Source: an uncultured Croceitalea sp. (lineage in GTDB: Bacteria; Bacteroidota; Bacteroidia; Flavobacteriales; Flavobacteriaceae). From it: a stretch of DNA of 64,000 nt. The DNA lies in contig CANNDD010000003.1 of NCBI GenBank assembly GCA_947503285.1, positions 248,001-312,000 of the forward strand. Direction: 5' to 3'. Position 1 is the stretch's first letter. Every line of letters begins with the position of its first letter. Made by a program: the position numbers and the translations under genes. This document shows, one piece after another, positions 52,192 through 61,178 of the stretch. Under the pieces are notes generated by a model. That model was not told where the DNA came from and ran no database searches. It worked only from the letters and a program-made list of their open reading frames with translations.

Positions 52192-52200
52192 CCTTTTAGA

Positions 52201-52234
52201 AATAAAAAGGGTATGTTACCATACCCTTTTTATT
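52201..52234. terminator. Bidirectional rho-independent terminator
   Basis: A perfect 15-bp stem, AATAAAAAGGGTATG with CATACCCTTTTTATT, loop TTAC (52216-52219). It serves both the lmo0937-type gene and the convergent SYLF gene. Confidence 0.93.
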
Positions 52235-52241
52235 ATGTGAT

Positions 52242-52787
52242 TTATTTCATATCCGATTCAAATCCGTCATAAGAGAATTTTTGTCCGCCAACGGATGCAT
52301 TTGCCATTAAACCTGCCTTTGGCAGTGCAAAGACGGCCACGCCATTCTTGTATTTCGCATTTACGGCTACCCCTGATTTTACGGCCACCGCAGAGGCTTC
52401 GGCTCCAAAGGAAAAATTTCCTTCCTTAAAATCTTTCAAATCATCCTCAGTCTCGAAAAAGATGACTTCGATAATTGATTGTCCACCCGCCTGCAAGCCT
52501 ATATTGAGTTTTTTCAATCCCGCTTTACCAATGGCATTGCCATTTTCATATACGATTCCATTACCAGAGGCCCCTCCGATAATCAATCCGCCTTTACCCA
52601 CGTTCGGAAAAATGACATATCCGGCAGCATTATCGAAAAATGTCCGTAAATCGGAATCAGCTTGAAGCAATTCGCTTTTTGCCTCTTGGGCATCTGCCCT
52701 TAATTCATTCAATTTCTCCGTTTGGGCATTCACTGTTGTTCCTGCTATTGCAATCAGCACCATTGCAAGGTTTCTAAGTCTTTTCAT
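52242..52787 (-). CDS. SYLF (Ysc84-type lipid-binding) domain protein, secreted
   Basis: A 181-residue protein from the ATG at 52787, which starts a signal peptide (MKRLRNLAMVLIAIAGTTVNA); the frame is open to 52874. AAGYVIFPNVGKGGLIIGGASGNG, LQAGGQSIIEVIFF, FSFGAEASAVAVKSG and VFALPKAGLMANASVGGQKF are the SYLF/YSC84 signatures. The domain binds lipids in eukaryotic relatives; in bacteria it is secreted, role unknown. Confidence 0.91.
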   Translation of the reverse strand: MKRLRNLAMVLIAIAGTTVNAQTEKLNELRADAQEAKSELLQADSDLRTFFDNAAGYVIFPNVGKGGLIIGGASGNGIVYENGNAIGKAGLKKLNIGLQAGGQSIIEVIFFETEDDLKDFKEGNFSFGAEASAVAVKSGVAVNAKYKNGVAVFALPKAGLMANASVGGQKFSYDGFESDMK

Positions 52788-52910
52788 GTTCTTTGTTTTA
52801 TATGTTACTCTGGGCTTATTCCCAACTCTTACACGAAGATACCTGTAAGTATGTGCCAACATTATTTCGAACAAGACAAACTTTGACGCATTCCATAATT
52901 CCGTTTACGG

Positions 52911-54122
52911 TCAAGGACTTATGATTTCTTCAACAGCTAAAGTCCTATCAGGGCCAAAAAATTTAAGGGATACGGAAAAAACGATAACGGATACGATCAT
53001 ACCAATCATAAATACAGTGTAAGTCCATCGTAACAGCCTATATTTTCGCTCCAATACAATACCCAGATAATAGAGGTCTTTGGTCAACGATTTGTAAATG
53101 TAGTCGCGGTCTTTCAGTAATTCGGTCATTGCCCACTCATAGCGGTCTAATTTCATCTTATGGAAGTTACCAAAGAACAACAGGTTTACCTTTTTGTCCT
53201 GTACATCTTCCTTAGTGAACTCACCACTGGTCACATTAGGTCTGGTGGCCATTATGGACATTATCATCGATACGATACAGAACAGTATGAATATGAATGT
53301 GGGATAAATGAGGTAGGTGTTCGATGGATTGTCCAATTTCGGAATCAGGTTCGCCAATGCCAATGAGATGATTATGGCGTTTACGGATAATAATATATTC
53401 GCTTTGGTGTCAGCGATATCGCTTAGTTTTATGTGGTTTCTTAAGGTAACACGGTACAGGGTCTGTACGCCCCTATCTACAATCTTATCCTTGAATTTGG
53501 CCTTGATCTTCTCTTTATAAACCGTTTTTTTATTCTTCTTTTTTGCCTTCACCAATTTCTTAAGGTTCTTTTGTTTTGGTTTGGTCCAATTCGCTATCGC
53601 GTAGTCGGTATAGTAACGATGTTTGCTTCTGAACAAGGCCAATTGATTTTTTCGCCATGCTGATAACGAGATATCCTCACCCCGTAAATCCTGTAATTCT
53701 TCACGCCACAACTCATTAAGCATGGTATAGTCCTTATCATGAAGAAAAGCATATTGAATATCATATAGGTATTCTTCTAAAACCGAATCGGGCTTTGCAT
53801 CATTGGCGGTAAAGACCATGAGTTGCTCCAATGTCTTGAAATCTTTTGCAGGATATGATTTTGATCTCAAAAACAATTGCAATTGTTGAATTGAAGAGTA
53901 TATGTCTAGACCGTTCTTCAATAAATGGGTATCCTTAAAAAGAAGTGTCAGATATACTTGTTCTTGTTTCTTTTCGCTAAGGTCACTATTTTCAAACAGT
54001 GTTTTGGCATGACCAAGTATCCGGTTCTTAAAATTCCAATTTCGAAATACAAGAGTGTCATCTTGTGATGCTTCGTATAATTCCCTAATGTGTTCCTTGG
54101 CTTCTTTAATTAAATCGTTCAT
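52911..54122 (-). CDS. Pycsar-effector-like membrane protein with degenerate HD-like domain
   Basis: A 403-residue protein from the ATG at 54122 (MNDLIKEAKEHIRELY); a TTG at 54203 is less likely. Residues ~1-210 align with the HD phosphohydrolase domain of relatives by position, but the Y-H-N-x-x-H, HD and D-x-D/H sites read FRNWNF, FKDTHL and YDIQYAFL, so the metal ligands are lost. A Lys-rich linker follows, then the DUF5706-type region HIKLSDIADTKANILLSVNA with two helices, and a third/fourth helix pair at the C-terminus. Related proteins are called Pycsar system effectors. No uridylate/cytidylate cyclase gene is adjacent. Its start is 83 bp after the phosphoesterase-barrel gene. Confidence 0.83.
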   Translation of the reverse strand: MNDLIKEAKEHIRELYEASQDDTLVFRNWNFKNRILGHAKTLFENSDLSEKKQEQVYLTLLFKDTHLLKNGLDIYSSIQQLQLFLRSKSYPAKDFKTLEQLMVFTANDAKPDSVLEEYLYDIQYAFLHDKDYTMLNELWREELQDLRGEDISLSAWRKNQLALFRSKHRYYTDYAIANWTKPKQKNLKKLVKAKKKNKKTVYKEKIKAKFKDKIVDRGVQTLYRVTLRNHIKLSDIADTKANILLSVNAIIISLALANLIPKLDNPSNTYLIYPTFIFILFCIVSMIMSIMATRPNVTSGEFTKEDVQDKKVNLLFFGNFHKMKLDRYEWAMTELLKDRDYIYKSLTKDLYYLGIVLERKYRLLRWTYTVFMIGMIVSVIVFSVSLKFFGPDRTLAVEEIISP

Positions 54123-54205
54123 TTTGATATTTTTAAATTCATCGGATATTGTTAACCTAACGATTGGCGGTTCAGGCCTTTCAATTTTTAAGGGAACTTT
54201 CAACC

Positions 54206-57200
54206 CTAGAATGAGAGACCAAAACCTACTTGTACCAAATTGTTCTCTACAGAATTGAAATATCCTATATTAAAAGTCAATGCTTGAAGGCTACTTATCC
54301 AAAAACCGCCCCCCTGCGAAGTATGCCAAATATTGGATACATCGTTCTCTTGCCAGACCCGACCATAGTCAAAACCACCATATATGCCCACGGTAACCGG
54401 TGAGACTGCGGTAATATAGCGTTTTAAACGAAGTTTGAGGTCAGTACTTTGGTAGAACGAGGTACGCCCTGAAAAACGCTCATCCCTAAACCCCCTTAGG
54501 CCATTATCGCCGCCAATGGACGGTGCGTGGTAAAAAAATATATCACCTTCGGCAATATTCGTATGCACCTTTGCAGTACTACTAAGAACCAAATGGCCCG
54601 AACGTATCAGTTTATGGTCGAAACCCAATCGTAACGAGGCATACCCAAACCTATTTTCACTAAGGTCGGTATTTTGTTTATAACCTGCTTTCAAGCCCAT
54701 ATAAATGGCCTTGGTAGGAAAATCGTTGGCATTCGTTCTATCATAGTCCGCTGATAGCTCTCCCCCAACAAAGGTTTGATTCTCAAAGATCTCGGTATCA
54801 AAATTTGAAGGGTTAAAAAGGCGTTGTTCGTTTTCGTTTACCCGAAACGACTCCACCGTTCCCTTAATTCTAAGACTATAATAGGCAAGACCTACGCTGG
54901 CCTTAAGCTGTCGTAGGCGGGCCCTGTAAAAATCACGGTCGAGTACATCTTCATTGTTTACGGTTTCATTACCAATGCCAAAGAAATTTTTAGCGTAGCG
55001 GTCACTGGTATAATACCCCCTTACTTCTAGGTTCCATTTGGGGAAAATATTGGCAAAGGTCCCTTGGTAATCAAGTTCCAAGGCCTCAAATCCGAAATAA
55101 TAATTGGCCGATAATTGGTGTTTTTGCCTGAACGGATTACCGTTGAGCCCGTTGACAGTATAGGTATCTTTTAACCCTACGAAGAGGCCATCATCCACTC
55201 TAAATCCTAGATTGGGCGCAACTAAGTTGGTGTTGGGTTTAAAATACCTCCAATGGTAGGTATTTGTTTTGTAGCTATCACCCAACCGAAGCTTTGCCTT
55301 TTCTCCCTTAAATTGGATGTTTTCATGCTCCCAATCAAATACCTTGATGTTCTTCTTGTTCTCAATATCGAATTCCTCATCACCGTAACCCCCAATGATC
55401 TTTAATGGTATTGTCTTTTTGGATGTTCCCGTTACCTTGAATTCATCATCATCGCCCAAGCTGTAAACCCAAATTTCCTTTGTAATGCCTTTTTCGAATT
55501 CTCGCTCGTAAATGACCTCATTTTTTTTATTGGAGAACAACCTTTTGACAATGACCTTAGTATTTCCGTTTTCAAGCCGTTCAATTTCGAATAGGTCATC
55601 TTTTTCGGTACCCCTCACGGCAACGATCTTATTCAGGTAATCGGCATACCTAACCGCATATCGGTCTAACTTTTCAAGCCTGGCGACCAAGCTGTTTTTA
55701 ATGAATTCGGCGGTCTCGTCTTGCACGGCGTCAGGAAGGCGCGAAAAAGCCTTTTCTATGGCCTCCATCGATAAATTCCGCTGGATTTCCCTAGCCTCCT
55801 CAAGCCATACCTTACTTCCAAATTGATTCAGCAAGGCCCTATCCAACTTATTTCCTGAGCCGTTGAGCCATTTGATGTTTTTGATATCGCTACCGTAAGA
55901 CTGCCACATTCTTGCGTTGGGAACGAAAAGCTTAAGAAAGGGAATCGCCGTACCGTCAAATCTCGGAAAAACGTTGTCCCTATCTCGCGGAACGGGCATA
56001 AACTCTTTATCACCGTCGTCAGTCTCGTATTCAATCCAGCGCCATTGGTCAAAATGCCTATCCCAATCACCAATAAGCATGTCAAACAACCTGGCCCTGA
56101 TAAAATTGCGTTGGTCAATGGTGTAAGATTCATCACTCTTGATTTTTTCGAGCATATCGGTCGTACTCTCGAAATCGGTAACCTTGCCTTCTTCATCGAT
56201 GGTTCTGCGGTATCCCTTGTAATTCAATTGCTCTTCTGAGGGTCTGCGCTCCACAAAATAAAGTTCATCACCATAATCTTCATTGTATTCTTGAAGTCTT
56301 TCTTGTTTCGGTATGTAAAAAAGTTCCGTATCTGAATGGTTTACCCCTATGGCCTTTGCCAATTGATTGACCGTTAGCTGCATGTAGGGATGAGCAGTGG
56401 TGAAAAAATCGGATATCACATCTTCTGGCCAAGTATCTTGATAATCTTCTTCATTGAAAGCGATACCCGGAAGCTTGAACTTGAGAAATTTCAGGGCGCT
56501 CTTTCTGAGGGAACGCATGGCATATTGCTTTCCATTTTCATCTTCTAGCCGCAGTGAAAACGATTGATGCCCACCCCCTGCTTTGACCACTTTCAATCCG
56601 CCATATAAGGTATCCAATCGCACCACAGGGGCAGAAACATATTCACCAAAGTATTTTCGATATCGCTCACCCCAAAGCCATTTATAGAATTTGCCTTTAT
56701 CAAAAGTTTGCACATCGTTCAAGACCCTGTCTTCAACAATACCTTGTTTTATTTCGGCAAAATTGTTTTGAACCTTATTTTTCTCGAATCCTGAAAGGAC
56801 CTCCATGTCAACGGTATCCACGTTTTCTTCCGTAAAGAAGGTAGCCCTTGAACTGCCGTCATTAAAATAGTCCAGTTTCACAAAGCCCCTAGCGCCGTGC
56901 GAAAACTTGCCTTCGTACGACAACGCACCACCTATTGCCGTAAGTCGTTGTTTTGATAATTTTGTGGCACTTTTTGACCCTAGGGAACCACTTACTATCT
57001 GATGTATGCCGCCCCCACTTAAATATTGCAAACTCTCTTCATGTCCGGACACCAAGGTGATCCTATCCGATTTTTTGGCCAAGGAACTCACGGCAATTCT
57101 AAAGTAATTATAAATTCTAGAGTTGAGATGATTGGGATCAAAAGAACCGGCATCCATTACCGTCTGTTTTACAGTACCCAAAATTGGTAATGGACTTAGG

Positions 57201-57931
57201 TGTTGGCCTAAAGTATTTTTGCCTGAATAGATTCCATTGCTAAAAACCGGATGGTGCATGGCGATGACGATGTTTTTACCTTGGCCATCGTTGATATACC
57301 CCTCCAATTCTTCCATAAATCGCCGTCTGGTGGTAATATCGGTACACTTTTTATTGATATCCTTGATTCTTGACCAGTTGGCGACAAACCATTTAGAATC
57401 GATTAAAATCAAATCAAGGTCATCGTTGATGACCTTGTGCGTTATGGGACATGCGTTTTCTGGAAAGAAAAATACCGTGTTTGATTCCTTATCCTTAATA
57501 AAATCCTCTACTTGTTCGACCCCATTGGTATCAAACGACTTCCATTCGTTGTTACCTGGTATGAATATGGTTTGACCCTTGAATTGTTCCGTCAACTCCA
57601 AATGCTTGTTCAACAATCTTTGGTCCGCATTCCAATTATTCAAAGTAGGGCTGATGTTATCACCGGTAAACAGTAATGTGGTCTCTTTTGGTGATGCGGA
57701 TAGTTGTTCCTTCAGCCTTGCCAACAATGTTGTTGGTATATCACGTTCAGAGTTGCCCAGGCCACCAGCTATGAAAAAGGTATGTACAATGTCTTTATCT
57801 TGGCTATTACCCATAGTACCGACATCCTCTTTTTTTTGTTGTTTGAATGTCGCACAGCTAAAGCAGACGAAGGTGAGTGTTAAGATAAAGAGCTTGTAAA
57901 AATTGATCTTAGTGAAGTTTTGGTACTTCAT
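54206..57931 (-). CDS. Outer-membrane lipoprotein: calcineurin-like phosphoesterase domain fused to a BamA/surface-antigen-type barrel
   Basis: A 1241-residue protein. The lipobox ends at Cys26 (FSC). Residues ~48-310 form a calcineurin-like phosphoesterase domain, with motifs altered: FIAGGLGN (normally D in DAG), GDNIS (90-94), GNNEW (126-130, normally GNHxW), HHPVFSNG (226-233) and GHEES (296-300, normally GHEH). The middle (~380-850) contains DWDRHFDQWRW and a helical region of uncertain family. The last ~330 residues are a beta-barrel that resembles the Omp85 surface antigen (GGDNGLRGFRDERFSG, final VQVGFGLSF with terminal Phe). The length is similar to other flavobacterial members. Confidence 0.86.
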   Translation of the reverse strand: MKYQNFTKINFYKLFILTLTFVCFSCATFKQQKKEDVGTMGNSQDKDIVHTFFIAGGLGNSERDIPTTLLARLKEQLSASPKETTLLFTGDNISPTLNNWNADQRLLNKHLELTEQFKGQTIFIPGNNEWKSFDTNGVEQVEDFIKDKESNTVFFFPENACPITHKVINDDLDLILIDSKWFVANWSRIKDINKKCTDITTRRRFMEELEGYINDGQGKNIVIAMHHPVFSNGIYSGKNTLGQHLSPLPILGTVKQTVMDAGSFDPNHLNSRIYNYFRIAVSSLAKKSDRITLVSGHEESLQYLSGGGIHQIVSGSLGSKSATKLSKQRLTAIGGALSYEGKFSHGARGFVKLDYFNDGSSRATFFTEENVDTVDMEVLSGFEKNKVQNNFAEIKQGIVEDRVLNDVQTFDKGKFYKWLWGERYRKYFGEYVSAPVVRLDTLYGGLKVVKAGGGHQSFSLRLEDENGKQYAMRSLRKSALKFLKFKLPGIAFNEEDYQDTWPEDVISDFFTTAHPYMQLTVNQLAKAIGVNHSDTELFYIPKQERLQEYNEDYGDELYFVERRPSEEQLNYKGYRRTIDEEGKVTDFESTTDMLEKIKSDESYTIDQRNFIRARLFDMLIGDWDRHFDQWRWIEYETDDGDKEFMPVPRDRDNVFPRFDGTAIPFLKLFVPNARMWQSYGSDIKNIKWLNGSGNKLDRALLNQFGSKVWLEEAREIQRNLSMEAIEKAFSRLPDAVQDETAEFIKNSLVARLEKLDRYAVRYADYLNKIVAVRGTEKDDLFEIERLENGNTKVIVKRLFSNKKNEVIYEREFEKGITKEIWVYSLGDDDEFKVTGTSKKTIPLKIIGGYGDEEFDIENKKNIKVFDWEHENIQFKGEKAKLRLGDSYKTNTYHWRYFKPNTNLVAPNLGFRVDDGLFVGLKDTYTVNGLNGNPFRQKHQLSANYYFGFEALELDYQGTFANIFPKWNLEVRGYYTSDRYAKNFFGIGNETVNNEDVLDRDFYRARLRQLKASVGLAYYSLRIKGTVESFRVNENEQRLFNPSNFDTEIFENQTFVGGELSADYDRTNANDFPTKAIYMGLKAGYKQNTDLSENRFGYASLRLGFDHKLIRSGHLVLSSTAKVHTNIAEGDIFFYHAPSIGGDNGLRGFRDERFSGRTSFYQSTDLKLRLKRYITAVSPVTVGIYGGFDYGRVWQENDVSNIWHTSQGGGFWISSLQALTFNIGYFNSVENNLVQVGFGLSF

Positions 57932-57993
57932 GGATATTCAATTAAGGGTTATTCGGTTGTTTTGTTAGAAGTAAGTTGGGTAGTGGATAAACA

Positions 57994-58158
57994 TTAAAAT
58001 GCGATACCACTGATAATCGTAGCGGCCACCAACATTAACAAAGCAATTAAAACAATATAAAAACCCGTGACCGTTTTTTTATTCTTCTGAAAAATGTATT
58101 TACGCGTTTCATTATCCTCATCTTTTATGAACTGCGTTTTTTCTTCTCCTTGTTTCAT
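57994..58158 (-). CDS. Small single-helix membrane protein
   Basis: A 54-residue protein from the ATG at 58158 (MKQGEEKTQFIKDEDNETRKY), with a charged N-terminus and one membrane helix (VTGFYIVLIALLMLVAATII). I do not recognise the family. The frame is open further upstream to 58236, but that extension has no recognisable start context. Confidence 0.65.
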   Translation of the reverse strand: MKQGEEKTQFIKDEDNETRKYIFQKNKKTVTGFYIVLIALLMLVAATIISGIAF

Positions 58159-58329
58159 ATGTAGAATTTTTGTTTGCGGCAAGATAGTGTAGGATGCTTT
58201 TCGGGAGTGCTTTGAATGGTATTTTGTTTGACGCATTCCATTATCGGATTGCAGTTAACAATTAAATGGATTGCAACAAGGCATAAGCGCGGTTGCCATT
58301 AATTTAGCATTGAATTTAAAACGATAATT

Positions 58330-58668
58330 ATGAGTGATAGCAGTAACACAATTTTAGGAATTTTAGCCGGAACCGCCATTGGAGCAGTTGCCGGAATTTT
58401 ATTTGCCCCCGATAAGGGTACCAATACTCGAAGAAAGCTGGTGGAGCAATCAAATCAACTTATAGATGATGTAAGTGAAAAGTCTTCAGAGATAAAGCAA
58501 CAAGTAACTGGGGTTATGGCCGCCAAACAAGAATCACTTGAAAATCAAGTAGATTCGATGTTGACCAATGCCAGTTACAAGGCTGAGGATGTCATTACTA
58601 CCCTAGAAGCCAAACTCAAGGATTTGAAGGATAAAAATAGAAAAGCGAGAATCAGCAGAACGGCATGA
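58330..58668 (+). CDS. YtxH domain-containing protein
   Basis: A 112-residue protein. TILGILAGTAIGAVAGILFAPDKGTNTRRKLVEQ is the YtxH signature: a Gly-rich membrane helix followed by APxxGxxTR. A coiled coil then extends to the end. It overlaps the next gene by 4 bp (ATGA). Together with the two following genes it makes a small membrane-stress operon typical of Bacteroidota. Confidence 0.92.
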   Translation: MSDSSNTILGILAGTAIGAVAGILFAPDKGTNTRRKLVEQSNQLIDDVSEKSSEIKQQVTGVMAAKQESLENQVDSMLTNASYKAEDVITTLEAKLKDLKDKNRKARISRTA

Positions 58669-59012
58669 GTAAAAAATTAAGTACCATAACTTCAGAATCC
58701 ATTGATAACTCCCAAGAATATTTAAAGAATTCTTGGGAGTATTATAAATTGAAACTGTTTCTTCACACAGCAGAATTTAGTACTACCATCATCAAGTATG
58801 GCATACTTTCCATTTTTGGATTGATTGCCTTGCTCCTGTTTTCTTTGGCGCTTTCCATTTATTTGGGAAACCTTACGGAAAGCATGTCATTGGGCTTTCT
58901 CATAGTGGGTGCCATCTACTTGGTTTTTTTACTACTGGTATTTGTACTAAAGAATCCTCTCGAGACCAAAATCATAGAATCACTGTCTAAAAGTATATTA
59001 CATGATGAGTAA
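58665..59012 (+). CDS. Phage-holin-like membrane protein (holin_3_6 / YqjE type)
   Basis: A 115-residue protein with two membrane helices (about 43-65, 75-98) after an amphipathic N-terminus. The layout fits Phage_holin_3_6 / YqjE proteins, which in chromosomes usually follow YtxH or YqjD genes and are not phage holins. It overlaps the next gene by 11 bp. Confidence 0.82.
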   Translation: MSKKLSTITSESIDNSQEYLKNSWEYYKLKLFLHTAEFSTTIIKYGILSIFGLIALLLFSLALSIYLGNLTESMSLGFLIVGAIYLVFLLLVFVLKNPLETKIIESLSKSILHDE

Positions 59013-59214
59013 GCCAAAAGCATATGCCTCAATCACCGAAATAAAGAAAGACTTGAGGATCTTAAAACTTAAAAAAGATATCAGTTACGAGTTATTAAGT
59101 AATAATAAAGAAGCTATTCAAGAGACCATGCAACCGCTGACTTTACTGAACAAGGTCGTGAGCCCTTTCAAAAAAGTCATTGTTGCGTATCTAATCAAGA
59201 AAGTCTTCAGGTAA
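59002..59214 (+). CDS. Small basic protein of the YtxH operon
   Basis: A 70-residue protein, highly basic (KPKAYASITEIKKDLRILKLKKD; VVSPFKKVIVAYLIKKVFR), overlapping the holin-like stop. An ATG one codon on (59005) is an alternative start. It resembles small proteins found third in YtxH-holin operons. It converges with the AraC gene, only 2 bp apart. Confidence 0.78.
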   Translation: MMSKPKAYASITEIKKDLRILKLKKDISYELLSNNKEAIQETMQPLTLLNKVVSPFKKVIVAYLIKKVFR

Positions 59215-59216
59215 GA

Positions 59217-60254
59217 CTAGGCAACCCCGGCTAGATTGAGCTTACTCTTCTTAAATTCACTCGGACTAATATTATATTTTTCCTTAAAAATCTTAGAGAA
59301 ATAACTTCTACTACTAAAGCCGATGGAGTATACGATTTCTGAAATACTCAGTTCGGTATTGGCAATCATATCACGTGCCACATCTAACCGCACGTTTCGT
59401 ATATATTCGGTCACGGTCTGACTGTATAATAACTTAAACCCTTCCTGTAACTTTGCCTGTGTTAAACCCGTTTCCAATGAGAGTGATTCCAAGGTATACA
59501 GGGTTGAATAATTTTTTTCTATTGCTTTTGCGCAATTGCGGATTATTTTTAATTCCCTTCGCAACAATGTCGTTGGCAACGGTTTATTTTGCACTTCACG
59601 GTTATGCTGCAACATATGCATCGACAGTATTTGGTATACCAAACCTTGTATTTGCATGATACGAATCATCCCTTTACCCTTCACCGCACTTAACGCCGCT
59701 ATCTGGTCGGCTAATTTTAGGTTGTACGTACCGAAATAAGCGAACACCTTTTCATGGTCCGTATCTAAGAATACGCGATACAATTGTTTATTAAGTTCCT
59801 CACCCTGATTAAGTCTTTTTCTAACAAAGGGCTTTCTACTCACTTGAATCACATTGATACGCAGCTTGAGATCTTTTGGAAAATAACCGTAATTGAACCC
59901 ACCTTCACGGCTCGTAATAATAACCGATTGGTATTGTTCCAATATCTTTATTTCCTCATCACTTTGGTAGCCAAACTTGTGTGCGCAATAGCCTTCAAGG
60001 CAATATGCAAAATGTATAGGGTTAAACTGCGAGGCGTCCATAATCAGGGTAACCTCTTCATAAAAGGTAAGATCGTATTCCAATAAAGACACGCCCCAAT
60101 CAAAGGTGATGAACTTAATATTACCTTTGGCCTTTTCATTATCGATATTCAGGGTATATTCTCCCCATCGCTCCATAATTTGACCCCCAAGTTCCTGTTG
60201 AATTTGTCGCACCGTTCCCTCAGTATCCTTAGCGTCTACCTTAATTGTAATCAT
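59217..60254 (-). CDS. AraC family transcriptional regulator
   Basis: A 345-residue regulator. The C-terminal ~100 residues carry the two AraC helix-turn-helix motifs (LESLSLETGLTQAKLQEGFKLL and ISEIVYSIGFSSRSYFSKIFKEKYNISPSEFK). The N-terminal ~230 residues form a sensing domain of a type common in Bacteroidota regulators (FNPIHFAYCLEGYCAHKFGYQ, EGGFNYGYFPKDLKLRINVI). Its ligand is unknown. It could control the convergent YtxH operon or act elsewhere. Confidence 0.9.
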   Translation of the reverse strand: MITIKVDAKDTEGTVRQIQQELGGQIMERWGEYTLNIDNEKAKGNIKFITFDWGVSLLEYDLTFYEEVTLIMDASQFNPIHFAYCLEGYCAHKFGYQSDEEIKILEQYQSVIITSREGGFNYGYFPKDLKLRINVIQVSRKPFVRKRLNQGEELNKQLYRVFLDTDHEKVFAYFGTYNLKLADQIAALSAVKGKGMIRIMQIQGLVYQILSMHMLQHNREVQNKPLPTTLLRRELKIIRNCAKAIEKNYSTLYTLESLSLETGLTQAKLQEGFKLLYSQTVTEYIRNVRLDVARDMIANTELSISEIVYSIGFSSRSYFSKIFKEKYNISPSEFKKSKLNLAGVA

Positions 60255-60340
60255 AGTTATTGCCGTATTTAGTTCAATGGTAAAACAATGCTATAAATGT
60301 AGTTAATTGTTCAATTAAAATATCAGCTTTATTAAACAAA

Positions 60341-60367
60341 AAAAGTCCTCTAAAACTAGAGGACTTT
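60341..60367 (-). terminator. Rho-independent terminator
   Basis: AAAGTCCTCTA-aaac-TAGAGGACTTT, 11-bp stem; on the minus strand it is followed by TTTTTGTTT. It terminates the gene at 60390-60860. Confidence 0.88.
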
Positions 60368-60389
60368 AAATCTATTTTTAACGATCTTA

Positions 60390-60860
60390 TTATTTGGCCA
60401 TAAACTCTTCAACCGTAAAGAAATCATTATCCGATGTATCGACCTTATAGGTTCCTTCATTGAATACGTAGCGCACCACTTTGTCATCAACGGTAACTTC
60501 AAAACCTTCGCCTATGGGGGCAACTTTAAAGCTATCGGTCACCTGCCTGTCATAACGTAGTACTATGAACTGGTCGTTTAGTTTTTCATTATCACTCCTT
60601 AAATGAATCAATTTAGTGACCTTTGCCAAGGCCGAAGTTCTATCTTGATCGACTTTACCCTTGTCGGCATCATCCCATTTCATTTCATAATTACGATTTT
60701 CATATACCATTACTTCAACGGGATGGCTCGTACCTTCTACCGTTACTTCGGTCGTCATCGCGGTCGTAGTGCGCATCTCACCGTTATTACTCATTTGGGC
60801 GACACCTACCATGGTACCCATCATTATTACCAAAAACGTTAATTGTTTTAATTTTCTCAT
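60390..60860 (-). CDS. Small secreted protein of unknown function
   Basis: A 156-residue protein with signal peptide (QLTFLVIMMGTMVGVAQM). The mature part is beta-rich and acidic (HPVEVMVYENRNYEMKWDDADKGKV, VTDSFKVAPIGEGFEVTVDD, then NDFFTVEEFMAK). The family is not recognised. A terminator follows and a structured intergenic segment precedes it. Confidence 0.75.
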   Translation of the reverse strand: MRKLKQLTFLVIMMGTMVGVAQMSNNGEMRTTTAMTTEVTVEGTSHPVEVMVYENRNYEMKWDDADKGKVDQDRTSALAKVTKLIHLRSDNEKLNDQFIVLRYDRQVTDSFKVAPIGEGFEVTVDDKVVRYVFNEGTYKVDTSDNDFFTVEEFMAK

Positions 60861-61003
60861 GTTCTATTTTTAGATTATTGAATTAAAATATCTGTTTATC
60901 AAATACTTAACAAAAGTAATTCTTGATATTTCAATTGTTTTGCTCACATCATTTAAAAATTGACTGTTTTAGACGACCAAACTACCATCAGCTAAAGACC
61001 GAC

Positions 61004-61160
61004 GGGTTTGGGTTTCGCCTAAAGGCGACTAAAGAATTATTACCTACCGCCGATCGCTTTACGTCTTACGTAATTTTCTGAATGCGCAGAGCGTATGGCA
61101 CAAAGCGGAAGGAAAAATTGTAAGGAAACCCCTAAGGTCTTCGCCTAAAGGCGAGGGATT
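61004..61160. other. Highly structured intergenic element, candidate ncRNA or repeat element
   Basis: A 15-bp sequence TTCGCCTAAAGGCGA, itself a hairpin, occurs twice (61014-61028, 61140-61154). Between them: TTACGT-ctt-ACGTAA (61059-61073), CGCTTT (61055-61060) able to pair with AAAGCG (61102-61107), and GGGTTT (61010-61015) with AAACCC (61126-61131). It is richer in GC than its flanks. It lies downstream of the DUF2652 gene and upstream of the 60860 gene, both on the minus strand. Confidence 0.5.
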
Positions 61161-61178
61161 TTCCCCCAGAATAACACA

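Noticed and set aside
58665-59012. Prophage remnant suggested by the holin-like gene
   Set aside because: No other phage gene is nearby; YtxH followed by this holin-like family is a common chromosomal arrangement.
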